Below, piece after piece: positions 1 through 10,305 of a stretch of DNA of 64,000 bases. Location of the stretch: NCBI RefSeq assembly GCF_001507665.1, contig NZ_CP013910.1:1425501-1489500 (forward strand). Reading direction: 5' to 3'. Each line of letters starts with the position of its first letter. The stretch's first letter is position 1. The stretch comes from Deinococcus actinosclerus (GTDB taxonomy: Bacteria > Deinococcota > Deinococci > Deinococcales > Deinococcaceae). Both the position numbers and the translations under genes were made by a program. The notes beneath the pieces were generated by a model, which ran no database searches, was not told the DNA's origin, and worked only from the letters and a program-made list of their open reading frames with translations.

Positions 1-870
1 GCTCAGGTCACCGTCGAGGTGCACGCGGATGGGGCGGCTCCAGCGGACCGAGACCTGCCGCGCCGCCGCGTGGTGCGCCAGCGGGTGGCCCAGGTGCGTG
101 CCGCGCAGCACCCGCGCCAGCAGTCCGCTCAGTTGCAGGCGGGTCATGGGGCCGCCCACGACCACGTTCAGCAGACCGTCGCGCACGTCCGACTGGGGGC
201 TGATCAGGAACCCACCGCCGTAACGGGTACCGTTCATGACCGCCACGATCGGGCTGGGCCCCGCGTACAGCGTCACGCCGTCCGCGTCCACGGTCACGTC
301 GGCCAGCGCCAGGTCCTTCAGGGTCGCCACCGCCGACCATGCGTAGCGCGCGAACCCCCGCACGCGCGGCGGTACGCCGTCCATGTTGGCGGTCACGTCC
401 GCGTCGAAGCCCATGCCCAGGCCGTTCAGCAGCGTCCGCTCGGTCACTCGGCCGTCCGCGTGGTACGCCCGCACCGTCAGGGCGTCCACGGCGCGTGGCG
501 TGAACGCCAGCCGGTCCAGCGCCTCCCCGAACGCGCCCGGTTTCAGGCCCAGCAGCCCCGCGAAGTCGTTCCCGGTGCCCAGCGGCAGGATCGCCAGGGG
601 CCGCCCGGTGTCCACCACGGCGGGCAGCAGCGCCCCCACCGTGCCGTCCCCTCCCACCGCCATCAGCGCCGTGCCCGCCGGGAGGGCCTGCGCCCGCGCC
701 AGGGCCAGCGCGGCATTCTCCTCCTGAATCAGGGTGTGGCGCAGCCCCCGCCGGTCCAGTTCGGCGTGCAGCCGCGGCCACTCCCGCGCCGCCAGCCCAC
801 CCCCCGCATTCGGGTTCAGGACCACAGCCAGTTCCGGAAAGTCCACCGGGCGGGGAGAAGCGTCACTCAC
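1..870 (-). CDS. Diacylglycerol/lipid kinase family protein (C-terminus cut by window edge)
   Basis: Cytoplasmic or membrane-associated kinase of the DagK/YegS/BmrU family, which phosphorylates lipid hydroxyls with ATP. The nucleotide-binding GGDGT motif is at residues 73-77 and PLGTGND at 96-102, the usual order and spacing. In all, 290 codons are visible and the family is about 300 residues long, so only a short tail lies outside the window; the last visible residues (V-H-L-D-G-D) match the conserved C-terminal VDGE-like strand. The start is GTG at 870, chosen because the protein aligns from there and TATCCT lies 9 nt upstream. The lipid substrate cannot be told from sequence. Confidence 0.85.
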   Translation of the reverse strand, partial: MSDASPRPVDFPELAVVLNPNAGGGLAAREWPRLHAELDRRGLRHTLIQEENAALALARAQALPAGTALMAVGGDGTVGALLPAVVDTGRPLAILPLGTGNDFAGLLGLKPGAFGEALDRLAFTPRAVDALTVRAYHADGRVTERTLLNGLGMGFDADVTANMDGVPPRVRGFARYAWSAVATLKDLALADVTVDADGVTLYAGPSPIVAVMNGTRYGGGFLISPQSDVRDGLLNVVVGGPMTRLQLSGLLARVLRGTHLGHPLAHHAAARQVSVRWSRPIRVHLDGDLS

Positions 871-879
871 GATCCCAGC

Positions 880-885
880 AGGATA
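880..885 (-). promoter_or_regulatory. Probable -10 element of the lipid kinase gene
   Basis: TATCCT on the minus strand, 9 nt before GTG 870, with no Shine-Dalgarno sequence between. Leaderless or nearly leaderless transcript inferred. Confidence 0.4.
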
Positions 886-941
886 AGGCCTGCGCCTGAT
901 CCCACCGGCCCGCCTTGACCCGGTTCAGCCGCCGGAGCGGT

Positions 942-1130
942 TCACTTCATGTTCGGGTCGTCCTGCAATTTCCGGGCCTCCATCTGCCCGATCAATTGCA
1001 GCCACTCGTCGTCACTCAGGTCGTCCGGGGTGCGGCCACTGGCTTGGAGCAGGTCGCGCATCAGGGCCACCTCGCGGTCGGAACTGGCCTGCTCGCCCAG
1101 CCGGGCACGGATCGCGGTGTCGGAGATCAT
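942..1130 (-). CDS. Small acidic protein of unknown function
   Basis: A 62-residue soluble, helical, charged protein (many Asp, Glu, Arg; ends D-D-P-N-M-K) without signal peptide, membrane segment or recognised domain. ATG 1130 is preferred over an in-frame GTG at 1169 because TAGTGT lies 5 nt before it, the leaderless pattern seen across the window. It sits between the lipid kinase and the acyl-CoA mutase, all on the same strand, but a hairpin at 1201-1226 separates it from the mutase. No function is assigned. Confidence 0.55.
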   Translation of the reverse strand: MISDTAIRARLGEQASSDREVALMRDLLQASGRTPDDLSDDEWLQLIGQMEARKLQDDPNMK

Positions 1131-1135
1131 GCCGC

Positions 1136-1141
1136 ACACTA
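1136..1141 (-). promoter_or_regulatory. Probable -10 element, small acidic protein
   Basis: TAGTGT on the minus strand, 5 nt before ATG 1130. Supports this start over the upstream GTG. Confidence 0.35.
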
Positions 1142-1200
1142 GCGCCCGCCCCGCGCGGCGCGCCTTCACGCGGCCACCAGCGTCCCTTCACCAAACAGAA

Positions 1201-1226
1201 GAGGGAGCCCCTGACGGCGCTCCCTC
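1201..1226 (-). terminator. Intrinsic terminator of the acyl-CoA mutase gene
   Basis: Perfect 8-bp inverted repeat (gagggagc / gctccctc) with a 10-nt loop, followed on the minus strand by a T-rich stretch (ttctgttt). It lies just after the mutase stop codon. Confidence 0.65.
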
Positions 1227-1244
1227 TGCGGCGTTGTGGTCCGC

Positions 1245-2891
<1,647 letters not shown>

Positions 2892-3009
2892 CGGGGGACC
2901 TCCGGGGCGGGGGAGAGGCTGGAACAAACGCTCGTTAGGTTCCTGCCAGGATAGCAGGGCGCCCGACCCCCGGACCCCAGGTGCGGCAACCCACCGGACT
3001 GGAGGGCGT

Positions 3010-3015
3010 TAGCGT
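3010..3015 (+). promoter_or_regulatory. Probable -10 element of the GNAT gene
   Basis: TAGCGT, 8 nt before GTG 3024, no ribosome binding site. Confidence 0.4.
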
Positions 3016-3023
3016 GTCCGGCA

Positions 3024-3977
3024 GTGACGACCACCGACCCCCTGCCCGGCACTCCCGAGCTTCCGACGGCCGCCGAACTGGCCGCCCTCAGCCTCTCGGC
3101 GCAGCACCCCGTCACGCACGGGTGGCTGGACCGCGCCGCCCGTCTCCGGAACCTGACGGAGGAACACGAGTTCGACCTGCAACTCGCCACCGACCTCGAC
3201 CTCGCTGCGCAGCGCGCCGAATTCCTGAAGGCCGGACCCGCCGCGCCCGCCTACCTGAACCGCTGGGTGACGGTGAGCACTGACCTGCGCGCCATGCTCA
3301 GCATCCGTTTCAAGGGGCTGGACGTCACGAAACCCTTCGTGGACGTCAGCGTCACCAGCCGCCCCGTCACGCGCACCGACCTTGCGGCGTTGGCGGACGC
3401 GGCCCGCGTGTACGCCGCGTTCCACCCGCCGCGCCTGCGCGTCTGGAGCGCCGCGCCCCAGACCGACTGGCCGGACCTCGACCCGGACCGGCGCGTGCTG
3501 GCCGCGCCCGTGGGGGCCCTGCGCGGGGATCCCGTCCCGGACGGGCTGACCCTGAGCCCCACCCCCGACGCCAGCCGGTATGCCGACGCGCAGGCCGCGT
3601 ACGACGCCGTGGACGCCGCCCACCCCCACCACCCGCACGAGGCCCGCCTTCTGAGCGCCGAGGACCTTCAGGAGTGCATCGACGCCGGAACGATGTTCGA
3701 CGTCCACTGGCGCGGCGGGTGGGCCGGGTATGCGGGCACCCTCGCCTCCCCACAGCTGGGTCTGGACGCGCAGGTCGTGCAGGAACTCCTGCTCGCGCCG
3801 CACGCCCGGGGGCGCGGCCTGGGCGCAGCGCTGAGCACCCTGCTCGCCCGGCACCTGCCCGATCCCGCCCAGGTCCTCAGCGGCACCATCCACGGCCGCA
3901 ACCGGGGCGCGCTGAACGCCGCCACGCGCGCCGGGCGGCACGACGTGGGCGGCTGGTGGTGGGCGCCGCTGCGCTGA
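3024..3977 (+). CDS. GNAT-family N-acetyltransferase with long N-terminal region
   Basis: A 317-residue soluble protein. The C-terminal third is a GNAT domain: an acetyl-CoA-binding loop of the R-G-R-G-L-G-A type near residue 260, preceded by a V-Q-E-L-L-L-A-P strand and followed by an N-R-G-A-L-N-A-A-T helix like the N-x-x-A motif of the family. The first ~180 residues match no family I know, though they may be a degenerate second GNAT half. GTG 3024 is chosen because the reading frame fits and TAGCGT precedes it. The gene is convergent with terC, with only 8 bp between stops. The acceptor substrate is unknown. Confidence 0.75.
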   Translation: MTTTDPLPGTPELPTAAELAALSLSAQHPVTHGWLDRAARLRNLTEEHEFDLQLATDLDLAAQRAEFLKAGPAAPAYLNRWVTVSTDLRAMLSIRFKGLDVTKPFVDVSVTSRPVTRTDLAALADAARVYAAFHPPRLRVWSAAPQTDWPDLDPDRRVLAAPVGALRGDPVPDGLTLSPTPDASRYADAQAAYDAVDAAHPHHPHEARLLSAEDLQECIDAGTMFDVHWRGGWAGYAGTLASPQLGLDAQVVQELLLAPHARGRGLGAALSTLLARHLPDPAQVLSGTIHGRNRGALNAATRAGRHDVGGWWWAPLR

Positions 3978-3985
3978 CCCCCGGC

Positions 3986-4789
3986 CTAGGGCCGCTGCGG
4001 GTCATCCGTGGCGGCCTCGTCCTTACGGGAGAGGAGCGCCTCCTGCACGGCGCGGTCCACGGCCTGCGAGCGGACCGTGCGGGCCGCGCGGACCGTGAAC
4101 AGCATGACCACCCCGGCGAACAGCATCGTGAAGTACAGGTACGTGCTGGGCACGCCCACCTCGAAGGCCTCCGCGACCAGATTCGTGCCGACGAGCAGCA
4201 GGAACGCCGCCGCGAGCAGCTTCAGCGGCGGGTGGGTATCCAGGTAGCGGCTGATCGGGCCGCTGGCGGCCACCATGATGATCATGGCGATCACGACCGC
4301 CGTGATCATGACCGGCACGTCGCCACTCACGCCGATGGCCGTGATCACGCTGTCCAGGCTGAACACGATGTCGATCAGTGGAATCTGCAGGATCACGCTC
4401 AGCAGCGACACCTGCCCCACCTGCGCCTCGCCGCTGCCGAGCGGATCGGCCGCCATGCGCGACAGTTCGCGGACGCTCTTGACCATCAGGAACAGGCCGC
4501 CGCCGATCAGGATCAGGTCGCGGACGCTGAAGTCCTGCCCGAGCAGGCTGAACAGTGGCGCCTGCAGGCGCGTGAGCCACGCGATGCCGGCCAGCAGCGC
4601 CACCCGCGTCACGACGGCCAGTCCCAGCCCGACCGTGCGGGCCAGCGCCTGCTGCGCCTGCGGCAGCCGCGAGGCGAGCAGCGTGATGAACACGATGTTG
4701 TCGATGCCCAGCACGAGTTCCAGCAGCGTGAGACTCAGGATTGCGACCCAGCCCTGCGGGGTGCTCAGGACATGCAGGAAGTCACTCAT
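3986..4789 (-). CDS. TerC-family integral membrane protein
   Basis: This 267-residue membrane protein has about seven hydrophobic segments and the TerC hallmarks: E-L-V-L-G-I-D-N-I-V-F-I near residue 25 and the repeat copy L-I-D-I-V-F-S-L-D-S-V around residue 145, whose acidic residues lie inside the membrane. TerC/Alx proteins are linked to manganese export, tellurite resistance and metalation of secreted proteins; the substrate here is unknown, but manganese is plausible in Deinococcus. ATG 4789 is preferred to ATG 4816 because TAGCGT lies 7 nt upstream. The charged tail after residue 235 is cytoplasmic. Divergent from the AI-2E-type transporter gene. Confidence 0.85.
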   Translation of the reverse strand: MSDFLHVLSTPQGWVAILSLTLLELVLGIDNIVFITLLASRLPQAQQALARTVGLGLAVVTRVALLAGIAWLTRLQAPLFSLLGQDFSVRDLILIGGGLFLMVKSVRELSRMAADPLGSGEAQVGQVSLLSVILQIPLIDIVFSLDSVITAIGVSGDVPVMITAVVIAMIIMVAASGPISRYLDTHPPLKLLAAAFLLLVGTNLVAEAFEVGVPSTYLYFTMLFAGVVMLFTVRAARTVRSQAVDRAVQEALLSRKDEAATDDPQRP

Positions 4790-4796
4790 GAACTGC

Positions 4797-4802
4797 ACGC
4801 TA
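4797..4802 (-). promoter_or_regulatory. Probable -10 element of terC
   Basis: TAGCGT on the minus strand, 7 nt before ATG 4789. Confidence 0.4.
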
Positions 4803-4891
4803 CGCAGTGGGCCCATAGGGGGACGCGGAGGGTAAAGGGACGCTCAAGCGCCCCCGGTGAGGCGCGGCTGACGCGCCGCAGGGCATCGCCC

Positions 4892-4897
4892 TACACT
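4892..4897 (+). promoter_or_regulatory. Probable -10 element upstream of the AI-2E transporter
   Basis: TACACT, 9 nt before the leader ATG 4907 and 44 nt before GTG 4942. Confidence 0.4.
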
Positions 4898-4906
4898 GGT
4901 ATTCTC

Positions 4907-4945
4907 ATGAACTGCACATTCCACGCGGCCCGGAGCGGGCCGTGA
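4907..4945 (+). CDS. Putative 12-residue leader ORF overlapping the AI-2E transporter start
   Basis: A micro-ORF (M-N-C-T-F-H-A-A-R-S-G-P) begins with ATG 9 nt after TACACT and ends with a TGA that overlaps the GTG start of the transporter in GTGA. The transporter start has no clear ribosome site, so translation could be coupled through this ORF. Seen: the ORF, the overlap and the promoter-like hexamer. Inferred: coupling. The ORF could also be a chance reading frame. Confidence 0.35.
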   Translation: MNCTFHAARSGP

Positions 4946-6240
4946 CCCGCCCACCCCGCCCGCCTGCCGGCATCTTCGTGGTGAACCTGCTCCCCGTCGC
5001 AGTGGGCGTGATCGCCATCCTGCTGAGCCTCAGCTTCTTCAGTCAGGTCGCCCCCAGCCTGCTGGCGATCACGCTCGCCATCATCGTCGCCACCGCCCTG
5101 AACCCGGTCGCGCGGCGACTGGAACGCTGGATGCCGCGCGCCGCCGCCGGCACCCTGACCGTCCTGCTGGTCGTCGCGGTGATCGGCGTGGCCCTGTTCC
5201 TGGCCGTGCCGCCCATCGCCGCTCAGCTGGGCAGCATCGGCACGAGCACCTTCGACCTCAGCCGCGTCGAGCCGAAACTGAACGCCTGGCTGCGCGCCCA
5301 CCCACAGCTGGACGCCATGCTGCCCGCCGACATCTTCGACCGCGCCCAGTCACAGCTGAGCCGGCTGGGCAGCCGCGCGGCCGAGATGCTTCCCAGCGTC
5401 CTGTCCCTGATCCTGGGTGGCGTCTTCACCGGGCTGGTCACCCTGGTCATGGTCGTGTACGTGCTCGGCAACCCCGTGCCGCTCGTGAACGGCGTGCTGG
5501 GCGCCGTGCCCCCCAGGCACCGGCTGGCCGCCACCTACGCCCTGGCGCAGATCCTCAAGCAGACCGGCGCGTGGGGCCGCGCCACGCTCCTCGTGATGCT
5601 CGTCACGGGCAGCTGCACCGCGCTGGGCTTCTACCTGCTGGGCGTGCAGAACTGGCTGGTCTTTGGCCTGCTCGCCGCGCTGGGCGAACTGGTGCCCACC
5701 ATCGGTCCCATCGTGGCGACCATCCCGCCCGTGCTGTTCACCCTGGCCGACGACCCCCAGAAGGCCGTCTGGGTCGCCGTGTTCGTCCTGGTGTTCCAGC
5801 AGGTCAGCGGCTTCGCGCTGAGCCCCCTGCTGGTCGGGGGCGCGGGCAACCTGCACCCCCTGAGCGTCATCGTGGGCGTCGTGCTGTTCGGCGGCGTCTT
5901 CGGACTGGTCGGCGCTTTCCTGACCGTCCCGTTCCTGATCGTCATCAAGGCCATCTACCAGCACTTCTACCTGCGCGAAGCCCCGGACATCCCCGACGCG
6001 GTCGCCATGGCCCTGATCAGCGGCGTCGTCGAAGACCAGCTCGAACGCGAGGAAGAGGCGAGAGAGGCCGTGCGCAGGGCCCGCGCCGAGGTGCAGGAAG
6101 CCGAACTCGAACGCCAGCTCGAGGACGGCGAACTGGACCTGGAAGCCGCGCTGACCGCCGACGTCACCCCCCCCGACACCGGACCGGAAGCGCGTCCGGA
6201 CGGCGACCCGGACGACCCCGCAGGTGGGCGGCGCCCGTAA
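4942..6240 (+). CDS. AI-2E transporter family (PerM/TqsA-like) membrane protein
   Basis: This 432-residue protein belongs to the AI-2 exporter superfamily, whose members move signalling molecules or act as sodium/proton antiporters; the substrate is not predictable. Paired hydrophobic segments lie at residues 10-50 and 68-90, a soluble region at about 95-150, and further membrane segments at 155-345 including the conserved G-E-L-V-P-T-I-G-P block near residue 250. After residue 345 comes an unusually charged, coiled-coil-prone Glu/Arg tail of about 85 residues, probably cytoplasmic. The GTG start overlaps a short leader ORF. A terminator hairpin follows at 6276. Confidence 0.85.
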   Translation: MTRPPRPPAGIFVVNLLPVAVGVIAILLSLSFFSQVAPSLLAITLAIIVATALNPVARRLERWMPRAAAGTLTVLLVVAVIGVALFLAVPPIAAQLGSIGTSTFDLSRVEPKLNAWLRAHPQLDAMLPADIFDRAQSQLSRLGSRAAEMLPSVLSLILGGVFTGLVTLVMVVYVLGNPVPLVNGVLGAVPPRHRLAATYALAQILKQTGAWGRATLLVMLVTGSCTALGFYLLGVQNWLVFGLLAALGELVPTIGPIVATIPPVLFTLADDPQKAVWVAVFVLVFQQVSGFALSPLLVGGAGNLHPLSVIVGVVLFGGVFGLVGAFLTVPFLIVIKAIYQHFYLREAPDIPDAVAMALISGVVEDQLEREEEAREAVRRARAEVQEAELERQLEDGELDLEAALTADVTPPDTGPEARPDGDPDDPAGGRRP

Positions 6241-6255
6241 GGGTCCCGCATCTGC

Positions 6256-6261
6256 TAGAAT
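6256..6261 (+). promoter_or_regulatory. Extended -10 promoter for typA
   Basis: TAGAAT preceded by TGC (extended -10, TGN at 6253). Transcription would begin near 6267, giving a leader of about 120 nt that contains the hairpin at 6276-6306. Confidence 0.45.
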
Positions 6262-6275
6262 CTACGTTTGGGTGT

Positions 6276-6306
6276 CCCGCCCACGCGACGTGCGGCGGGC
6301 TTTTTC
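6276..6306 (+). terminator. Intrinsic terminator in the typA leader
   Basis: Stem cccgcc/ggcggg (6276-6281 with 6294-6299) extended by an inner cac/gtg stem with one bulged base, followed by cttttt. It terminates the AI-2E transporter transcript and, since a promoter-like element lies just upstream, may also attenuate typA. Confidence 0.75.
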
Positions 6307-6386
6307 ATGCCTACGAGAGCAGAAGGCCGCCGGCGCGCGAGCAGCGCAGAGGGCCAACCGCTCCGACAACAAGGGAGCTGAATCAC

Positions 6387-8168
<1,782 letters not shown>

Positions 8169-8181
8169 ACTCCGGAACGCG

Positions 8182-8218
8182 CCGCGCCCCCTCCCTTCCC
8201 GGAGGGGGCGCGGCCTTT
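8182..8218 (+). terminator. typA terminator
   Basis: 13-bp perfect stem (ccgcgccccctcc / ggagggggcgcgg) with a 6-nt loop, followed by a short T run, 13 nt after the typA stop. Confidence 0.85.
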
Positions 8219-8260
8219 GGTCTTGTCCCGGCGCTCACCGCCCTCACGACCTGCGCGCCC

Positions 8261-8266
8261 TACACT
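8261..8266 (+). promoter_or_regulatory. Probable -10 element of the 8300 lipoprotein gene
   Basis: TACACT about 34 nt before GTG 8300; here a 5' leader with AGGAGGT (8286-8292) is present, so this gene is leadered. Confidence 0.4.
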
Positions 8267-8299
8267 CGGAGCATCCAGCGTGACCAGGAGGTGCCCTCC

Positions 8300-8818
8300 G
8301 TGAACTCCACCACCGTCCCCCGCTCCCGCCCGTTGCTCCTGGCCGCCCTGACGCTCGCCGCCCTGACCCTTGCAACGCTGCTGAGCGCCTGCTCGCTGGG
8401 CCGCGACGACCGCTCGGCCGAGGCCACCCAGGCGGCCGCCAACGCGACGCTCCGCGACGCCATGACCGCCAGTGCCCGCGCCCTGCAGGGCACCGACCTG
8501 AAGGCCGACGCCCGCTGGTTCACCTGTCCGGGCGGCATCGGATCGCGCTACAGCGGCGGCGGCGTCATGACCTCACCCCAGGGCGACCGGACAGACCAGC
8601 TGGCCGCCATCCGGGGCGCCGTCCTGGCCGCCGGATTCCAGGACGCGACGCAGGTCGACGGGCACGTCACCGCCCAGCGGGACGACGTGAGTGTGGACAT
8701 CCGGTTCCGCCTGCCCGACGGGTCATGGACGTTCAGCGTCCTCACCCGCTGCCACACCTACGGCGGGAAGGACCGGGCGCGCGTGACGTCCGGCGACCGC
8801 CACGTCATCCTGCCCTGA
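8300..8818 (+). CDS. Putative lipoprotein of unknown function
   Basis: A 172-residue protein with a basic N-terminus, hydrophobic stretch and lipobox (L-L-S-A-C, Cys about residue 32), so probably a lipid-anchored envelope protein. The mature part is a small Cys-containing domain (W-F-T-C-P-G-G; later T-R-C-H-T) with an alternating hydrophobic pattern suggesting a beta-sandwich; no family recognised. GTG 8300 is preferred to GTG 8291 because AGGAGGT (8286-8292) is correctly spaced for 8300 and overlaps the other. Its stop is 2 bp from that of the convergent methyltransferase. Confidence 0.65.
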   Translation: MNSTTVPRSRPLLLAALTLAALTLATLLSACSLGRDDRSAEATQAAANATLRDAMTASARALQGTDLKADARWFTCPGGIGSRYSGGGVMTSPQGDRTDQLAAIRGAVLAAGFQDATQVDGHVTAQRDDVSVDIRFRLPDGSWTFSVLTRCHTYGGKDRARVTSGDRHVILP

Positions 8819-8820
8819 GC

Positions 8821-9582
8821 TCAGCCCCGGTGTGCGTGCGTGAGGACCGCCTGGAAGGTCATGCAGCGGTGCCATTCGGCCTGCGGATGCCACTGACCGG
8901 CAGCCGGATCGAACAGGCCTCCCGGTTCGGCTGCCGCCAGCTGAAGGCCGGTTCCGGTCAGCAGCAGGCTCAGATCCTGCGGGGAGTAGCAGCGCAGCGA
9001 CTGCGTGTGCGCGACCCCGTCCTGCCCGGTGTACGTGTCCGTCATGCGGCAGCCGGGCGCGTCGAAGCCGTACGCCTGCGTGTAGGTCTCGGTGCGGCGG
9101 GTGAAGCCCGCATGCCGCGCCCAGTACCACGGCGTGTACACGTCCAGCACCGCGTGCCCGCCCGGTGCGAGCCACCCGGCGACCCGGCGCATCAGCTGCC
9201 GCTGCTCGTCGTCCGTACCGATACCGAACCCGTCCCAGTACACGATCAGGTCGAACGGGCCGGTCAGGTCGGCGGTGTAGAAGCTCTCCTGCACGACCTC
9301 CAGCGGGACGCCGCGCTGCCGGGCCAGCTCCCGGGCGTGCCCGGCCGCCGAGGCGCGCAGCTCCAGCGCGGTGACGGCCAGCCCGGACTGCGCCGCCGTC
9401 ACCGCGAACTGACCCCCACCCGCCCCGAGTTCCAGCAGCGTGGAAGCCTGCGGGAACTGCGCGCGCAGCCTCCGCACCTGCCCGGCATGACTGGGATGCG
9501 GCTCGGCGGAGTAACACCCGGTCAGGGCCTCCTGAACGTCGTAAAAGGGCGCGGCCCACGAAGAGGACGGTGAATGCGGCAT
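8821..9582 (-). CDS. Class I SAM-dependent methyltransferase
   Basis: A 253-residue soluble protein with the Rossmann-type SAM-binding motif I, L-L-E-L-G-A-G-G-G-Q-F at about residues 49-59, an acidic motif II (A-L-E-L-R-A) and a post-motif W-L-A-P-G-G-H-A-V-L-D-V strand. The substrate cannot be inferred; the middle and C-terminal parts (W-D-G-F-G-I-G-T-D-D, then Y-S-P-Q-D-L-S) resemble the small-molecule methyltransferase_11/25 group. ATG 9582 has a strong GGGAGGT ribosome site. Monocistronic between convergent and divergent neighbours. Confidence 0.85.
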   Translation of the reverse strand: MPHSPSSSWAAPFYDVQEALTGCYSAEPHPSHAGQVRRLRAQFPQASTLLELGAGGGQFAVTAAQSGLAVTALELRASAAGHARELARQRGVPLEVVQESFYTADLTGPFDLIVYWDGFGIGTDDEQRQLMRRVAGWLAPGGHAVLDVYTPWYWARHAGFTRRTETYTQAYGFDAPGCRMTDTYTGQDGVAHTQSLRCYSPQDLSLLLTGTGLQLAAAEPGGLFDPAAGQWHPQAEWHRCMTFQAVLTHAHRG

Positions 9583-9736
9583 GGTTGACCTCCCAGGTCA
9601 GACGGGACGGATGTGGATTCGGGCCGTATGGGGCGGGTTCAACGCAGGCGCATCAGGGCACGCTCCATGGGATCGGGTCAGGCTACCCTGGCCGCTGACC
9701 CGCGCACATGCGCCATCCGGCAGAGGGTCTCCGGAG

Positions 9737-9742
9737 TAGGCT
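9737..9742 (+). promoter_or_regulatory. Probable -10 element of the 9750 gene
   Basis: TAGGCT, 7 nt before ATG 9750. Confidence 0.45.
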
Positions 9743-9749
9743 GCGGGGG

Positions 9750-10274
9750 ATGCGAGCGCTGTCCCTGCTCCTGTCCCTGCTGGGCGGCGCGTCCGCACAG
9801 GTGGCTCCGCTGGTCACGGCCCGGCAGCAGACCCTGGCCCTGACCCAGCAGCATGATCGGCAGTTTCCCGGCCACCGCTGTACCAGTGGCGGTCAGGCGG
9901 ACTGGCATACCGAGATCGTGGTGTTCCCGACCGGTCGCGCCGACCGCGTGTACACCTTCTCTTATGGTGTGGCGTCCGCGTATCAGCTCGCCGGACACCG
10001 CACGCGCCTCGTGTGGTGTGCCGAGGCTGTGGGGGCCCCCGAAGGGTGGACACCCACCACGCCACTGGCACGCGCGCTGGCCTTTCCGCTGCGCACCACC
10101 GCCGGAGCGGTACCCGCTGAGCGGGGCGGTCTGGACGTGATCTCCAGCGTGGCGGGGCAGGTGCTCTTCACCCGCCTGGACGGGACGGGACGCCGGGTGT
10201 GCCAGCGGGCCACCCCGCCAGATGAGACCCTGCGCACGGCTTTTCAATTCGGCGCCCGCGACCACTGCCCGTGA
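9750..10274 (+). CDS. Secreted protein of unknown function
   Basis: A 174-residue protein with a short signal peptide (M-R-A-L-S-L-L-L-S-L-L-G-G-A-S-A, cleavage after about residue 16). The mature part has four Cys (near R-C-T-S, V-W-C-A, R-V-C-Q and D-H-C-P), consistent with two disulfides in an exported domain. No family is recognised. ATG 9750 is chosen over an in-frame upstream ATG at 9708 because the signal peptide starts there and TAGGCT lies 7 nt upstream. It faces the GH20 gene convergently. Confidence 0.6.
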   Translation: MRALSLLLSLLGGASAQVAPLVTARQQTLALTQQHDRQFPGHRCTSGGQADWHTEIVVFPTGRADRVYTFSYGVASAYQLAGHRTRLVWCAEAVGAPEGWTPTTPLARALAFPLRTTAGAVPAERGGLDVISSVAGQVLFTRLDGTGRRVCQRATPPDETLRTAFQFGARDHCP

Positions 10275-10305
10275 GGCCGTCCGTCGCGGGCGTCACTGGT
10301 AAGCG

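Larger units (their letters stand above)
4785..4917. repeat. 14-bp direct repeat in the terC/AI-2E divergent region
   Basis: ctcatgaactgcac occurs exactly at 4785-4798 (over the terC start) and 4904-4917 (over the start of the AI-2E leader ORF). Too long to be expected twice within 130 bp by chance. Function unknown. Confidence 0.5.
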
